Below are positions 21,984 through 30,644 of a stretch of 34,755 bases of DNA, one piece after another (within the stretch, counting starts at the first letter, position 1; each line of letters begins with the position of its first letter). The notes beneath the pieces are model-generated. The model saw only the letters and a program-made list of their open reading frames with translations. It was not told the origin of the DNA and ran no database searches. Source of the DNA: Bacteroidales bacterium (lineage in GTDB: Bacteria; Bacteroidota; Bacteroidia; Bacteroidales; UBA932); assembly GCA_012744435.1 (NCBI GenBank), contig JAAYCA010000028.1:1-34755 (forward strand), in the 5' to 3' direction. A program made the position numbers and the translations under genes.

Positions 21984-24152
21984 CTACATCAGGATGTCTT
22001 TGATAATGCCGGTGGCGGCCAGGCGGACGCCTTCGCCCGCGCCCTTGATCACGAGCGGGGCGGAATATTCGCTGTGTACGACGGTCACGTTCTCCGTGCC
22101 GCTGATCCAATAGAAGGGGCTCTCGGGGCCCACGCGCTGCATCTTGATCTCCGCCCGGTAGCCCAGGCGCGCGGACGGATCGCGCCGCAGCGAAGCCATG
22201 AAACGCTGGCGCTGCCCGGCGGCGTCCAGCTCCGCTTCGCGGGCGACGAACTGCGGCTCATACACCGCGAGCTTCCCGTAGAACTCTTCCAGCGGGCAGT
22301 CGAAGAACTCCCGGGGCAGCATCGGGACGATCTCCACGTCCTCCGCCTCCAGCGGAACGCCGGCCTCGCGTGCCAGGATCAGGAGCTTGCGCAGCACGTC
22401 CTGGCCGCCCAGGTCCGTGCGCGGATCGGCCTCGGTCAGGCCCACGTCCTGCGCCCGGCGCAGCAGGGTGCCGAGACTGTCGCGCTTGGCGCCGTCATAG
22501 GCGGTGATGATATAGTTGAGCGTGCAGGACACCACCGCCTCGATGGACTCGATGCCGTCGCTGCAGTTGGCGTCGCTCGCGATGGACTCCAGGATGGGCA
22601 GGGACGTACCTACCGTGGTGTCGTAGCGGAAGAAGGCGCCGTTCTGCCGGGCTTCCGCCTTGAGTGCGGCATACTGCACATAGGGCAGGGCCAGGGAACG
22701 GCGGTTGGAGGTCACGATGCTGATCCCGCCGCGGAAGATCTCCGCATAGCGCCGGTGCAGCTGCATGTCGTCCGTGCAGTCCACGAACACCGCGCCGCGC
22801 GGCGCACAGGCGAGCATCGCGTCGATGAATGCGCCTTCTGCGGCGTTCTCGCCGCCCTCCAGGCGCTTTTCGGCGTCTTCCGGCCGGATGCCGCGCAGGT
22901 CCGCCACGAAACGGCGGCTGTCGGACAGGCCGAGAATGCGGATCGAGCGGCCGCGCCGGGTGGCGATGCGCTCGGCGCTCAGGCCGATCAGGCGCACCAG
23001 TTCGTGTCCCACCGCGCCGTAGCCGGCCACGAACACCGGAATCACGGTCACGGCCCGCGACTCGAAGAACTCGTGGTGGATGGCCGCCACGGCGGCCTGC
23101 TCCACGGTCGGACGGACGCGGATGAAGAAGGCGTCGCCCTCGCCCGTCACTTCGCCCAGAGGCTGGATGCCGGCCTCGGAAAGCGCCGCACAGATGCGTC
23201 CCGCCGCGGAGGCGCGGCCGGGGATGGCTTCGCCCACGAGGCACACGGAGGTCTCCCCCTTTTCGGCATGCGTCAGGCTCGTCACGCCCATCCATTCCCC
23301 CTCCTTGACGGCGGGACGCCCGGATACGAGCGTGCCGGGGTGCCGGGGGTCGAAGGTGTTGCGGATGCTGAAGGCGATCCCCGCTTCCATCGCCGGCTTC
23401 ACCGTGGGCGCATAGAGCACCTTGGCGCCGTTCTCGGCGAGGGTCAGGGCGGCCTTGTAGGAGATGTCGGGAATGGTCGCGGCGGCCGGGACCACCTTCG
23501 GGTTGGCCGTCATGATGCCCGGCACGTCGGTCCAGATCTCCAGGGTGGAAGCCCTGGCGCCGGCGGCGAACAGGGCGGCGCTGTAGTCGGAGCCGCCGCG
23601 TCCCAGCGTGGTCACGCGGCCGTCGCCGTCGGAGGCGATGAAGCCCGGAGCCACGAAGAGGCGGCAATCCGGGGCGCCGTCCACCGCAGAAAGGATCTTG
23701 GCGTAGGTCAGCCCCTCGGCCACCACACCTCCGAGGGTGCGCACCAGCTCGCGGGAATCCAGCCACTGCGTTGCCACGCCCTCGCAGGCGAATTTCCGCG
23801 CGAGGATCCGCGTGGAGAACAGCTCGCCGAAGGTCACGCAGTCCTCGCCGGGTGCGGCGGACAGCTCCGCGAACAGGCCGTCCAGCTCCTCCGTCATCTC
23901 CCGGCGCTCGGCGCCGGTGAACAGGCGCCGGGCCATGCCGTGGTGCCTGCGGCGGAGCGTTTCGATCTGCTGTGCCCGACGCTCCGCATCGGTCTCGGCG
24001 CCGATGGCGATCAGCGCATCCGTGCAGCCGCTGACGGCGCTGCAGACCAGGATCGTCCGCTCGCGCGCCACGGCCGGAAGCACAATGTCGATTACCTGAG
24101 ACATGCGGGTGGCATCCGCCACGGAACTGCCTCCGAATTTGAGTACCTGCAT
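21984..24152 (-). CDS. thrA: Bifunctional aspartokinase/homoserine dehydrogenase
   Basis: This is a 722-residue fusion. The kinase domain begins VLKFGGSSVAD and has the LGRGGSDYSAA and WTDVPGIMTANP motifs. The homoserine dehydrogenase domain begins VFVAGYGAVGHELV near residue 380 and has the VTSNRRSLA, YDTTVGTSLPI and LGGQDVLRKLLILA motifs. ThrA proteins usually have 810-820 residues, with two ACT domains between the catalytic parts. Here the link carries only one clear ACT-like unit (ETSVCLVGEAIPG ... GDAFFIRV), and the first seems absent after GVTSLT. Threonine feedback could therefore differ. Two bases separate it from murA. Confidence 0.93.
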   Translation of the reverse strand: MQVLKFGGSSVADATRMSQVIDIVLPAVARERTILVCSAVSGCTDALIAIGAETDAERRAQQIETLRRRHHGMARRLFTGAERREMTEELDGLFAELSAAPGEDCVTFGELFSTRILARKFACEGVATQWLDSRELVRTLGGVVAEGLTYAKILSAVDGAPDCRLFVAPGFIASDGDGRVTTLGRGGSDYSAALFAAGARASTLEIWTDVPGIMTANPKVVPAAATIPDISYKAALTLAENGAKVLYAPTVKPAMEAGIAFSIRNTFDPRHPGTLVSGRPAVKEGEWMGVTSLTHAEKGETSVCLVGEAIPGRASAAGRICAALSEAGIQPLGEVTGEGDAFFIRVRPTVEQAAVAAIHHEFFESRAVTVIPVFVAGYGAVGHELVRLIGLSAERIATRRGRSIRILGLSDSRRFVADLRGIRPEDAEKRLEGGENAAEGAFIDAMLACAPRGAVFVDCTDDMQLHRRYAEIFRGGISIVTSNRRSLALPYVQYAALKAEARQNGAFFRYDTTVGTSLPILESIASDANCSDGIESIEAVVSCTLNYIITAYDGAKRDSLGTLLRRAQDVGLTEADPRTDLGGQDVLRKLLILAREAGVPLEAEDVEIVPMLPREFFDCPLEEFYGKLAVYEPQFVAREAELDAAGQRQRFMASLRRDPSARLGYRAEIKMQRVGPESPFYWISGTENVTVVHSEYSAPLVIKGAGEGVRLAATGIIKDILM

Positions 24153-24154
24153 CT

Positions 24155-25462
24155 TTATTTGCGTTCAATATGGGCGCCGAGCGCATTGAGGCGGCTCTCG
24201 ATGTCCTCATAGCCGCGGTCGATCTGCTCGATGTTGTCGATGGTGGACGTGCCCTTGGCGGACATCGCCGCGAGGAGCATCGCGATGCCGGCGCGGATGT
24301 CCGGCGAAGTCATGCGGCCGCCCCGGAGGCGGATCTTGTGGTCGTGGCCGATCACCACGGCGCGGTGCGGGTCGCACAGGATGATCTGCGCGCCCATGTC
24401 GATCAGCTTGTCCACGAAGAACAGGCGGCTCTCGAACATCTTCTGGTGGATGAGCACGCTGCCCTTGCACTGCGTGGCCACGACCAGCATCACGCTGAGC
24501 AGGTCCGGGGTCAGGCCCGGCCAGGGGGCGTCGGCGATGGTCATGATGGAGCCGTCGATGAAGGATTCGATCTCGTAGCTCCGCTGCGCGGGAATGTAGA
24601 TGTCGTCACCGTGTTGCTCGAGCTTCACGCCCAGGCGGCGGAAGCACTCCGGGATGATGCCCAGCTGCTCCCAGCACACGTTTTTGATCGTGAGCTCGCT
24701 CTGCGTGATCGCCGCCATCCCGATGAAGGAGCCGACCTCGATCATGTCCGGCAGGATCCGGTGCTCCGCCCCGTGGAGGGATTTCACCCCGTGGATGGTG
24801 AGCAGGTTCGAGCCGACGCCCTCGATGCGTGCGCCCATCGCCATGAGCAGCTTGCAGAGCTGCTGCACATAGGGTTCGCAGGCGGCGTTGTAGATGGTGG
24901 TCGTGCCCTCGGCGAGCACGGCGACCATGACGATGTTGGCCGTGCCGGTCACGGAAGCCTCGTCCAGCAGCATGTAGCTGCCCTTCATGGAGTGGCCGGA
25001 AGAAAGGTTGTAGGCCCGTTTGTCCGTGTCGTAGGCGCATTTCGCGCCCAGGCGCATGAAACCCTCTATGTGGGTGTCCACCCGCCGCCGGCCGATCTTG
25101 TCGCCGCCCGGCTTGGGGAAGAAGGCGCTGCCGAAACGCGCGAGCAGCGGGCCCACGACGAGCACGGAACCCCGCAGCTGGGCGCACTTCTGGACGAACT
25201 CCGCGCTGTGGATGTAGAACTCGTTGACGTGGTTCGCCGTGAAGGTGTACACCCCCTTGGCGCGGCGTTCCACGCCCACGCCCATGCCTTGCAGCAGGGC
25301 GATGAGGTTCTTCACGTCCAGGATCTCCGGGACATTGGAGATGGTGACCGGCTCTGCGGTAAGAAGGACGGCGCTGATCACCTCCAGGGCCTCGTTCTTC
25401 GCGCCCTGGGGGAGGATTTCGCCGTGCAGGCGGTGCCCGCCTTCGATGACAAAACTGCTCAT
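24155..25462 (-). CDS. murA: UDP-N-acetylglucosamine 1-carboxyvinyltransferase with Asp at the catalytic Cys site
   Basis: This 435-residue enzyme adds enolpyruvate to UDP-GlcNAc in the first committed step of peptidoglycan synthesis. It shows the Lys22 motif GAKNEAL, the RGSVLVVGPLLARFG helix and the active loop KPGGDKIGRRRVDTHIEGF. The residue matching Cys115 of E. coli is Asp121 here. The Asp form is active and resists fosfomycin, as known in mycobacteria and chlamydiae. Its ATG overlaps the murB TGA by four bases. Confidence 0.95.
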   Translation of the reverse strand: MSSFVIEGGHRLHGEILPQGAKNEALEVISAVLLTAEPVTISNVPEILDVKNLIALLQGMGVGVERRAKGVYTFTANHVNEFYIHSAEFVQKCAQLRGSVLVVGPLLARFGSAFFPKPGGDKIGRRRVDTHIEGFMRLGAKCAYDTDKRAYNLSSGHSMKGSYMLLDEASVTGTANIVMVAVLAEGTTTIYNAACEPYVQQLCKLLMAMGARIEGVGSNLLTIHGVKSLHGAEHRILPDMIEVGSFIGMAAITQSELTIKNVCWEQLGIIPECFRRLGVKLEQHGDDIYIPAQRSYEIESFIDGSIMTIADAPWPGLTPDLLSVMLVVATQCKGSVLIHQKMFESRLFFVDKLIDMGAQIILCDPHRAVVIGHDHKIRLRGGRMTSPDIRAGIAMLLAAMSAKGTSTIDNIEQIDRGYEDIESRLNALGAHIERK

Positions 25463-26466
25463 ATGTGCTCTACTTCCGGGTGGAGGGTGACGCCGAAGCG
25501 CTCCTGCACCCCGTTGATGATCCTTTGCTCGAGCGCGAGGACCTCCTGCGGAGAGGCCGTCCCGCTCGCATTGACGATGACCAGGGGCTGGCGCTCATAG
25601 ACGGCTGCGCCGCCTTCCGCCGCCCCCTTGAAGCCGCACCGGTCGATCAGCCAGGCGGCGGGCACCTTGACCGTGCCGTCCAGCAGGTCGTAGTGCGGCG
25701 CAGTCCCGTCGGGGGAGATGCGCGCAAACTGCTCCCGGCTCACGACCGGGTTCTTGAAGAAGCTGCCGGCGCTGCCGATCTCCTCGGGGTCGGGCAGCTT
25801 CTGCCGGCGGATGCGCACGATGGCGTCGCGCACCTGCTGCGGCGTCTGCGGCTCCGCGCCCTGCAGGGCATCGCGTACGCCTTTGTAGTCCAGCCGGGGA
25901 CTGTGCCTGCGCGTCAGCCGCAGCAGCACGCTCGTGACGACGTAGCGCCCCTTGACCTCCGGCTGCTTGAAGAGCGAATCGCGATAGCCGTAGCGGCATT
26001 CTTCGCGGGAGAACTTGACCTTCCTGCGCTCCTGCAAGTCGAAGCAAACCACCCCGGAGATGAGGTCCGCCGCCTCCACGCCATAGGCTCCGATGTTCTG
26101 CACGGCCGCGGCGCCCACCTCGCCCGGGATGAGCGAGAGGTTCTCGGCGCCCCAGAGGCCGTGGCGGCAGGTCTCCGCCACGAAATGGTCCCAGACCACC
26201 CCCGCGCCGACCATCACCGGCACCTCGTCGAGGCCCATGTCGATGTATTTGATGAACTCGATGTTGGAGTGCAGGACCGTGCCCGGGAAGTCCCCGGTGA
26301 AGAGGAGGTTGCTCCCCGCGCCGATGTGCAGCAGGGGCTTCGGGAGGCGGTCGAAATTGAGCCCCTCCAGCTCCTTGACGGTCTCGTATTCCACATAGCA
26401 CGCGCAGGACACCTTCATGCGGAAGGTATTCTGCGCGTGCAAATCGTAGTTCAACTGGATCCTCAC
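25459..26466 (-). CDS. murB: UDP-N-acetylenolpyruvoylglucosamine reductase (type I)
   Basis: This 335-residue FAD enzyme reduces the MurA product to UDP-MurNAc. It shows [16 protein letters not shown] near residue 47, [20 protein letters not shown], the YGYRDSLFK segment (present in type I, absent in type II), the proton-donor Ser in [10 protein letters not shown] and the final Glu in LHPEVEHI. The start is GTG at 26466, overlapping the aspS TGA as GTGA. No other candidate start fits the N-terminal NTFRMKV motif. Confidence 0.95.
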   Translation of the reverse strand: MRIQLNYDLHAQNTFRMKVSCACYVEYETVKELEGLNFDRLPKPLLHIGAGSNLLFTGDFPGTVLHSNIEFIKYIDMGLDEVPVMVGAGVVWDHFVAETCRHGLWGAENLSLIPGEVGAAAVQNIGAYGVEAADLISGVVCFDLQERRKVKFSREECRYGYRDSLFKQPEVKGRYVVTSVLLRLTRRHSPRLDYKGVRDALQGAEPQTPQQVRDAIVRIRRQKLPDPEEIGSAGSFFKNPVVSREQFARISPDGTAPHYDLLDGTVKVPAAWLIDRCGFKGAAEGGAAVYERQPLVIVNASGTASPQEVLALEQRIINGVQERFGVTLHPEVEHI

Positions 26467-28238
26467 GGCTGCGGCGGGGTGTAGGTGGAAGCGAGATACA
26501 GCTCCTCCATCTGCACGTCGTCGATCCGGGAAGGGGAGTCGATCATCACGTCGCGGCCCTGGTTGTTCTTCGGGAACGCGATGTAGTCGCGGATCGTCTC
26601 CTGCCCGCCGAACAGGGCGCAGACGCGGTCGAATCCGAACGCCAGGCCGCCGTGGGGCGGGGCGCCGAACTTAAAGGCGTTGATGATGAAGCCGAATTTG
26701 TATTCGGCGTCCTCCTTGCTGATGCCCAGCACCTCGAACATCCGCTCCTGCATGGCGGCTTCGTGGATACGGATGGAACCGCCGCCGAGCTCGGTGCCGT
26801 TCAGCACGAAGTCGTAGGCATTGGCGCAGACGCGCTCCAGGTCCTCTTTCCTGTCGGAATAGAACCACTTCCCGTGCTCAGGCTTGGGGGCCGTGAAGGG
26901 GTGGTGCATCGCGTAGAAGCGCTGGTCCTCCTCGCTCCACTCCAGGAGCGGGAAGTCCACGATCCACAGCGGGGCGAAGACCTGCGGATCGCGCAGGCCC
27001 AGGCGGCCGCCCATTTCGATACGGAGCACGCCCAGCTGCGTCTGCGTCTTGCGCTTCTCTCCGCATAGGATGAGCACCAGATCGCCCGGCCGGGCCTCAC
27101 AGGCCTCGGCGACAGCCTTCAGCTGCTCCGGGGTGTAGAACTTGTCCACGCTGGACTTGACGCTGCCGTCGGCGTTCAGCCGGACATAGACCAGGCCCTT
27201 CGCACCCACCTGCGGGCGCTTCACCCATTCGGTCAGCTCGTCGAGCTGCTTGCGGGTGTATTCCGCACAGCCCGGTACGGCGATGCCGCCGACGTACGCC
27301 GCGCTGTCGAACACGGAGAAACCGCAGCCCTGCACCAGCGGCGTGACCTCGCGGAGCTTCATCCCGAAGCGGATGTCCGGCTTGTCGGAGCCGTAAGCGT
27401 CCATGGCGTCGTACCAGCTCATCCGCGGCAGCGGGTCGGGGATGTCCACGCCGAGGGCGTTCCTGAACATCTGGCGCATCATGCCCTCGAAGGTGTTGAG
27501 CACGTCTTCCTGCTCCACGAAGGACATCTCGCAGTCGATCTGCGTGAACTCCGGCTGGCGGTCGGCGCGCAGGTCTTCGTCGCGGAAGCAGCGCACGATC
27601 TGGAAGTAGCGGTCGTAGCCCGCCACCATCAGCAGCTGCTTGAAGGTCTGGGGACTCTGCGGGAGGGCGTAGAAGGTGCCCGGGTTCATCCGGGACGGCA
27701 CCACGAAGTCGCGGGCGCCTTCCGGGGTGGACTTGATCAGGTACGGGGTCTCGATCTCCATGAAGCCCTGGGCGTCGAGGTAGGAACGGACCTCCTGGGC
27801 CAGGCGGTGGCGCAGGGCGAGGGCGCGCTGCAGGGGCGGACGGCGCAGGTCGAGGTAGCGGTATTTCGCGCGCAGGTCCTCGCCGCCGTCGCTCTGCTCC
27901 TCGACGGTGAAGGGCGGGGTGACGGATTTATTCAGGATGCGGATGGCCGCGAGCTTGATCTCGATCTCGCCCGTGGGCATCTTGGGGTTCTTGCTCTGGC
28001 GCTCGAGCACATCGCCCGTGGCCTGGATGACGAATTCACGGCCCAGGCCGGAGGCGGTCTCCACCAGTTCTGGGGCGGCGTCCGCCTCCACGACCAGCTG
28101 CGTGATGCCGTAGCGGTCACGCAGGTCCACAAAGGTCATGCCGCCGAGTTTGCGGGATTTCTGCACCCATCCCGCGAGGGTCACTGTCTTTCCTTTGTCG
28201 GCGAGGCGCAGCTCGCCGCAAGTGTGGGTTCTGTACAT
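26463..28238 (-). CDS. aspS: Aspartyl-tRNA synthetase
   Basis: This is a 591-residue class IIb synthetase. The N-terminal OB fold covers about residues 1-105 ([23 protein letters not shown]). The catalytic core has motif 2 ([26 protein letters not shown]) and motif 3 ([15 protein letters not shown]), with the bacterial GAD insertion between. It heads the operon that continues into murB, murA, thrA and the dap genes. Aspartate is the starting point of the thrA and dap pathway, which may explain the company it keeps (inference). Confidence 0.96.
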   Translation of the reverse strand: MYRTHTCGELRLADKGKTVTLAGWVQKSRKLGGMTFVDLRDRYGITQLVVEADAAPELVETASGLGREFVIQATGDVLERQSKNPKMPTGEIEIKLAAIRILNKSVTPPFTVEEQSDGGEDLRAKYRYLDLRRPPLQRALALRHRLAQEVRSYLDAQGFMEIETPYLIKSTPEGARDFVVPSRMNPGTFYALPQSPQTFKQLLMVAGYDRYFQIVRCFRDEDLRADRQPEFTQIDCEMSFVEQEDVLNTFEGMMRQMFRNALGVDIPDPLPRMSWYDAMDAYGSDKPDIRFGMKLREVTPLVQGCGFSVFDSAAYVGGIAVPGCAEYTRKQLDELTEWVKRPQVGAKGLVYVRLNADGSVKSSVDKFYTPEQLKAVAEACEARPGDLVLILCGEKRKTQTQLGVLRIEMGGRLGLRDPQVFAPLWIVDFPLLEWSEEDQRFYAMHHPFTAPKPEHGKWFYSDRKEDLERVCANAYDFVLNGTELGGGSIRIHEAAMQERMFEVLGISKEDAEYKFGFIINAFKFGAPPHGGLAFGFDRVCALFGGQETIRDYIAFPKNNQGRDVMIDSPSRIDDVQMEELYLASTYTPPQP

Positions 28239-28265
28239 ATTGTAAGACTGGTTTATTCCAATCTA

Positions 28266-28296
28266 CAAATGTAACAAAAAGCGCCCGTTTTTGCAA
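28266..28296 (-). promoter_or_regulatory. Promoter of the aspS-mur-thrA-dap operon
   Basis: On the minus strand TTG (28296-28294), a 20-base spacer and TACATTTG (28273-28266) form a well spaced -33/-7 pair, 27 bases before the aspS ATG. The TTG lies at the loop of the terminator of the upstream gene. Confidence 0.7.
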
Positions 28297-28305
28297 CGGG
28301 CGCTT
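28279..28305 (-). terminator. Rho-independent terminator of the GH43 lectin operon
   Basis: AAGCGCCCGTT and AACGGGCGCTT pair around a five-base loop (11-bp stem). On the minus strand it is followed by a T-rich run. It ends transcription of the genes at 28330-30567 and overlaps the aspS promoter. Confidence 0.85.
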
Positions 28306-28329
28306 AGGAGATTCCGGGTCAGGGCGGAC

Positions 28330-29772
28330 CTAGCGCTTATTCAGATCCCACTTGGCGTTGTCGTCCTCAAAGTTGAAGCGCGCCAGGGTGGGAGTGCTGT
28401 CGGCCACGGAGTAGAGGCAGAAGCGCTCGGGGTGGTGGCAGCCGGGGATCGCCTTCGGCACGATGCGGAAGGTGCCGTCGATCAGCTGGTCGATGCGCCA
28501 GAGCTGCTCGTCCGCGCCGGTGAACGCCGGGGCGGTGGTCAGCTCATGGCCCTCCACGGCCGTCAGGGCGCGGCCGGTGCCTTCAATCACGATCTTGTAC
28601 CAGGGACCGCCGAGATAGCCGCCGGCCTCGGGCACGGCCTCGATCGTCCACTTCTGGTGGGGACGGGCCATGTAGTCGCTGCAGCGCACGGGGATCTCGC
28701 CGGCGGGCCAGCCGCCGATCACCTCCTCGAGCCGCTGGTTCTCGATCACGACGACGGTCTCGTCCTGCTGGCCGAAGAAGCCGCGCATGCCGCCCTGGGC
28801 GCGGACGAAGTCCACGGTGAGCTCCAGGGCATAGCCGCGACGGCGGGAAAGGATCTTGTAGTTGCCGTCGCTGACGATCTCGCCGGCCTCCGGCCAACCG
28901 TCCTTCCAGAGGATCGGGCGGATGGCAAGCGTGCTGCGGCCGCTCAGGTCGAGGTCCGCCTCCCAGTGGAAGGACATCTTCTCGACGCCCGGCGCCACGA
29001 TGTAGCGGCCGAAGTGGCCGGCGCCGAAGCGGCGCTCCTCAGCGGCGACGACCATCTTGCCGCCGCCCTTGAGCATGTCACGTCCCACGTTGTCGAGGAA
29101 CGGACCGTACGGGGTGCGGGAACGGCCCACGACGATGTTGTACGTCGAATTGACGCCGTCGCAGCAGGTGCCGTGGGTGCCGAGCAGATAGTACCAGCCG
29201 TCGCGGTACATCATCGTGGAGGCCTCGCAGTCGATGGCCACGTCGATATCCTTGGCGCCCTCTTTGCGGGCACCCGTCTTCGGGTCGAGCTCGACCATGC
29301 GGATATTGCCGAAATAGGTGCCGAAGGTGCAGAACAGGCGGCCGTCCGGATCCATCAGGAAGCCGATGTCGATGGCGTCGCAGTCCTCGTCCACCTCGGA
29401 ATGGGCGACCTCGATCGGGTCGGTGTAGGCGAAGTCCGGGGAATTGGGATCCAGGGTCTTGTTCCACATCGTCAGGATGCGGCCGGCGTGGCCGCCGCCC
29501 AGTCCGCCGCCCGTGGCGCTGTAGCCCACGAGGTAGCGGTCACCGATCTTGATCGCGTCGGGCGCGGCACCGCCGCCGGGGCGCACGGCGCCGCTCTCCC
29601 ACACCCAGCCGTCGGCGGAGATCAGGCCGCCGCCACCGGTGCCGAAGGTGTAGTACTTGCCGTCGCACTCCTGGATGGTGGACGGGTCATGGATATAGGG
29701 ATGGCCCACCTGGGCCGCCGCAGACATGCAGAACAGGGCGATCGCCCCAACAAGGAAAAGCTTGGTCTTCAT
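28330..29772 (-). CDS. Secreted GH43 arabinanase-like enzyme with ricin-type lectin domain
   Basis: I start at the ATG at 29772 (480 residues), where the signal peptide MKTKLFLVGAIALFCMSAAAQ begins. Family 43 residues are clear: the base Asp in YIHDPSTI, the second Asp in AIDIGFLMDPDGRLF and the acid Glu in CEASTMMYRDGWYYLLG. A small beta domain (LAIRPILWKDGWPEAGE) follows, as in endo-arabinanases. After that, from about residue 340, come lectin-like repeats with QxW-type motifs (HQKWTIEA and DEQLWRID). Arabinan or a related polymer is the likely substrate. It is 12 bases downstream of the secreted partner gene and shares its operon. Confidence 0.85.
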   Translation of the reverse strand: MKTKLFLVGAIALFCMSAAAQVGHPYIHDPSTIQECDGKYYTFGTGGGGLISADGWVWESGAVRPGGGAAPDAIKIGDRYLVGYSATGGGLGGGHAGRILTMWNKTLDPNSPDFAYTDPIEVAHSEVDEDCDAIDIGFLMDPDGRLFCTFGTYFGNIRMVELDPKTGARKEGAKDIDVAIDCEASTMMYRDGWYYLLGTHGTCCDGVNSTYNIVVGRSRTPYGPFLDNVGRDMLKGGGKMVVAAEERRFGAGHFGRYIVAPGVEKMSFHWEADLDLSGRSTLAIRPILWKDGWPEAGEIVSDGNYKILSRRRGYALELTVDFVRAQGGMRGFFGQQDETVVVIENQRLEEVIGGWPAGEIPVRCSDYMARPHQKWTIEAVPEAGGYLGGPWYKIVIEGTGRALTAVEGHELTTAPAFTGADEQLWRIDQLIDGTFRIVPKAIPGCHHPERFCLYSVADSTPTLARFNFEDDNAKWDLNKR

Positions 29773-29784
29773 ATCTTTCGTCAT

Positions 29785-30567
29785 TTATTTCGTAGTGAGG
29801 GTGATGTTCTTGACGGGCTTGCCCGCCTCGTCGACGAAGCGGACGCAGAAGTCGCTCATGCCGGGGCCGTTGATGACGGCGCCCCAGATGACGTTGCGGC
29901 CTTTCTTGAGGGTCAGGCGGCGGGACATGACGTCGTCAGCCACCATGCGGCGGTCGCCGGACAGGATGACGGCTTCCTCGCCGTTCAGCCACCACATCGA
30001 AGCGGAATTGGAACCGACAGCCATGCGGACGTTGGGGATGTCCTCCTCACAGTTGACCACCGTCGCGGCCCAGAAGATGACGCCGTAGCGGTCCTCCGTG
30101 AGGTTGGTCGCAAAGCGGAACAACTTGACGTTGAATCGTTTGCTGTCCATTGCGTGCCACTGCAGCCGGACCGTTTTCTTTTCATACGCGGGCGCCTCCA
30201 TGGAGAACGCCGGACGGCCTCCCTGGAGGTTCACCGGCGGCTGATACTCGACCGTGACCTTGACCTTGGCGCCGTCCTTGGGGAGGACATCGCCCAGCTG
30301 GCCCTTGAAGTATTCCTTCGCGAAGGCCTCGCGGATGTAGCTGTCCGTGAAGACGGTGTTGGAGCGGTTGGGTTTGCTGATGGGCTCGAGGAGGAGCCAG
30401 CGGCCGAGGAAGCCCTCGGCGTCCGGCGCGGCCGACGGCGTGGTCACGGGGACCAGGTACTTGTCGAGCTGCGTGGAGGAGTCGGCATAGACCTGGGCCC
30501 GGCCGGGAACACCCTGCAGCAGCACCAGTCCCAATGCGACAGAAAGGGTTTTGGAAAGGAGAGACAT
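29785..30567 (-). CDS. Secreted jelly-roll-like protein of the GH43 operon
   Basis: This is a 260-residue protein with a signal peptide (MSLLSKTLSVALGLVLLQGVPGRA-Q). It has no catalytic motif that I recognise. The C-terminal half reads as a beta-sandwich binding domain, with SNSASMWWLNGEEAVILSGDR and LTLKKGRNVIWGAVINGPG. These are typical of galactose-binding-like modules attached to sugar hydrolases and esterases. The N-terminal part contains EGFLGRWLLLEPISKPNRSN, a pattern I associate with the non-catalytic start of secreted Bacteroidales esterases and glycosidases. Probably a stand-alone carbohydrate-binding partner of the GH43 enzyme (inference). Confidence 0.7.
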   Translation of the reverse strand: MSLLSKTLSVALGLVLLQGVPGRAQVYADSSTQLDKYLVPVTTPSAAPDAEGFLGRWLLLEPISKPNRSNTVFTDSYIREAFAKEYFKGQLGDVLPKDGAKVKVTVEYQPPVNLQGGRPAFSMEAPAYEKKTVRLQWHAMDSKRFNVKLFRFATNLTEDRYGVIFWAATVVNCEEDIPNVRMAVGSNSASMWWLNGEEAVILSGDRRMVADDVMSRRLTLKKGRNVIWGAVINGPGMSDFCVRFVDEAGKPVKNITLTTK

Positions 30568-30601
30568 GATTCGTTATACGTTGTGGTTCTTTTCAGTCTG
30601 A

Positions 30602-30636
30602 CGAAGATACAAATAAATCTCTATTTTGTATCTTTG
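30602..30636. promoter_or_regulatory. Divergent promoter pair (S51/ATP-grasp and GH43 operon)
   Basis: TATCTTTG on the plus strand (30629-30636) lies 8 bases before the ATG at 30645. TATCTTCG on the minus strand (30609-30602), one base off consensus, lies 34 bases before the ATG at 30567. No clear -33 elements are present. Confidence 0.5.
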
Positions 30637-30644
30637 CAGCCACG

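Noticed and set aside
21006..24212. A very long open frame on the plus strand opposite thrA and its neighbours
   Set aside because: It is antisense to well-conserved genes, has no recognisable motif and arises from the high GC at codon position three. Other long antisense frames, at 132-1598, 13809-15527, 28291-30648 and 30621-33164, were dropped for the same reason.
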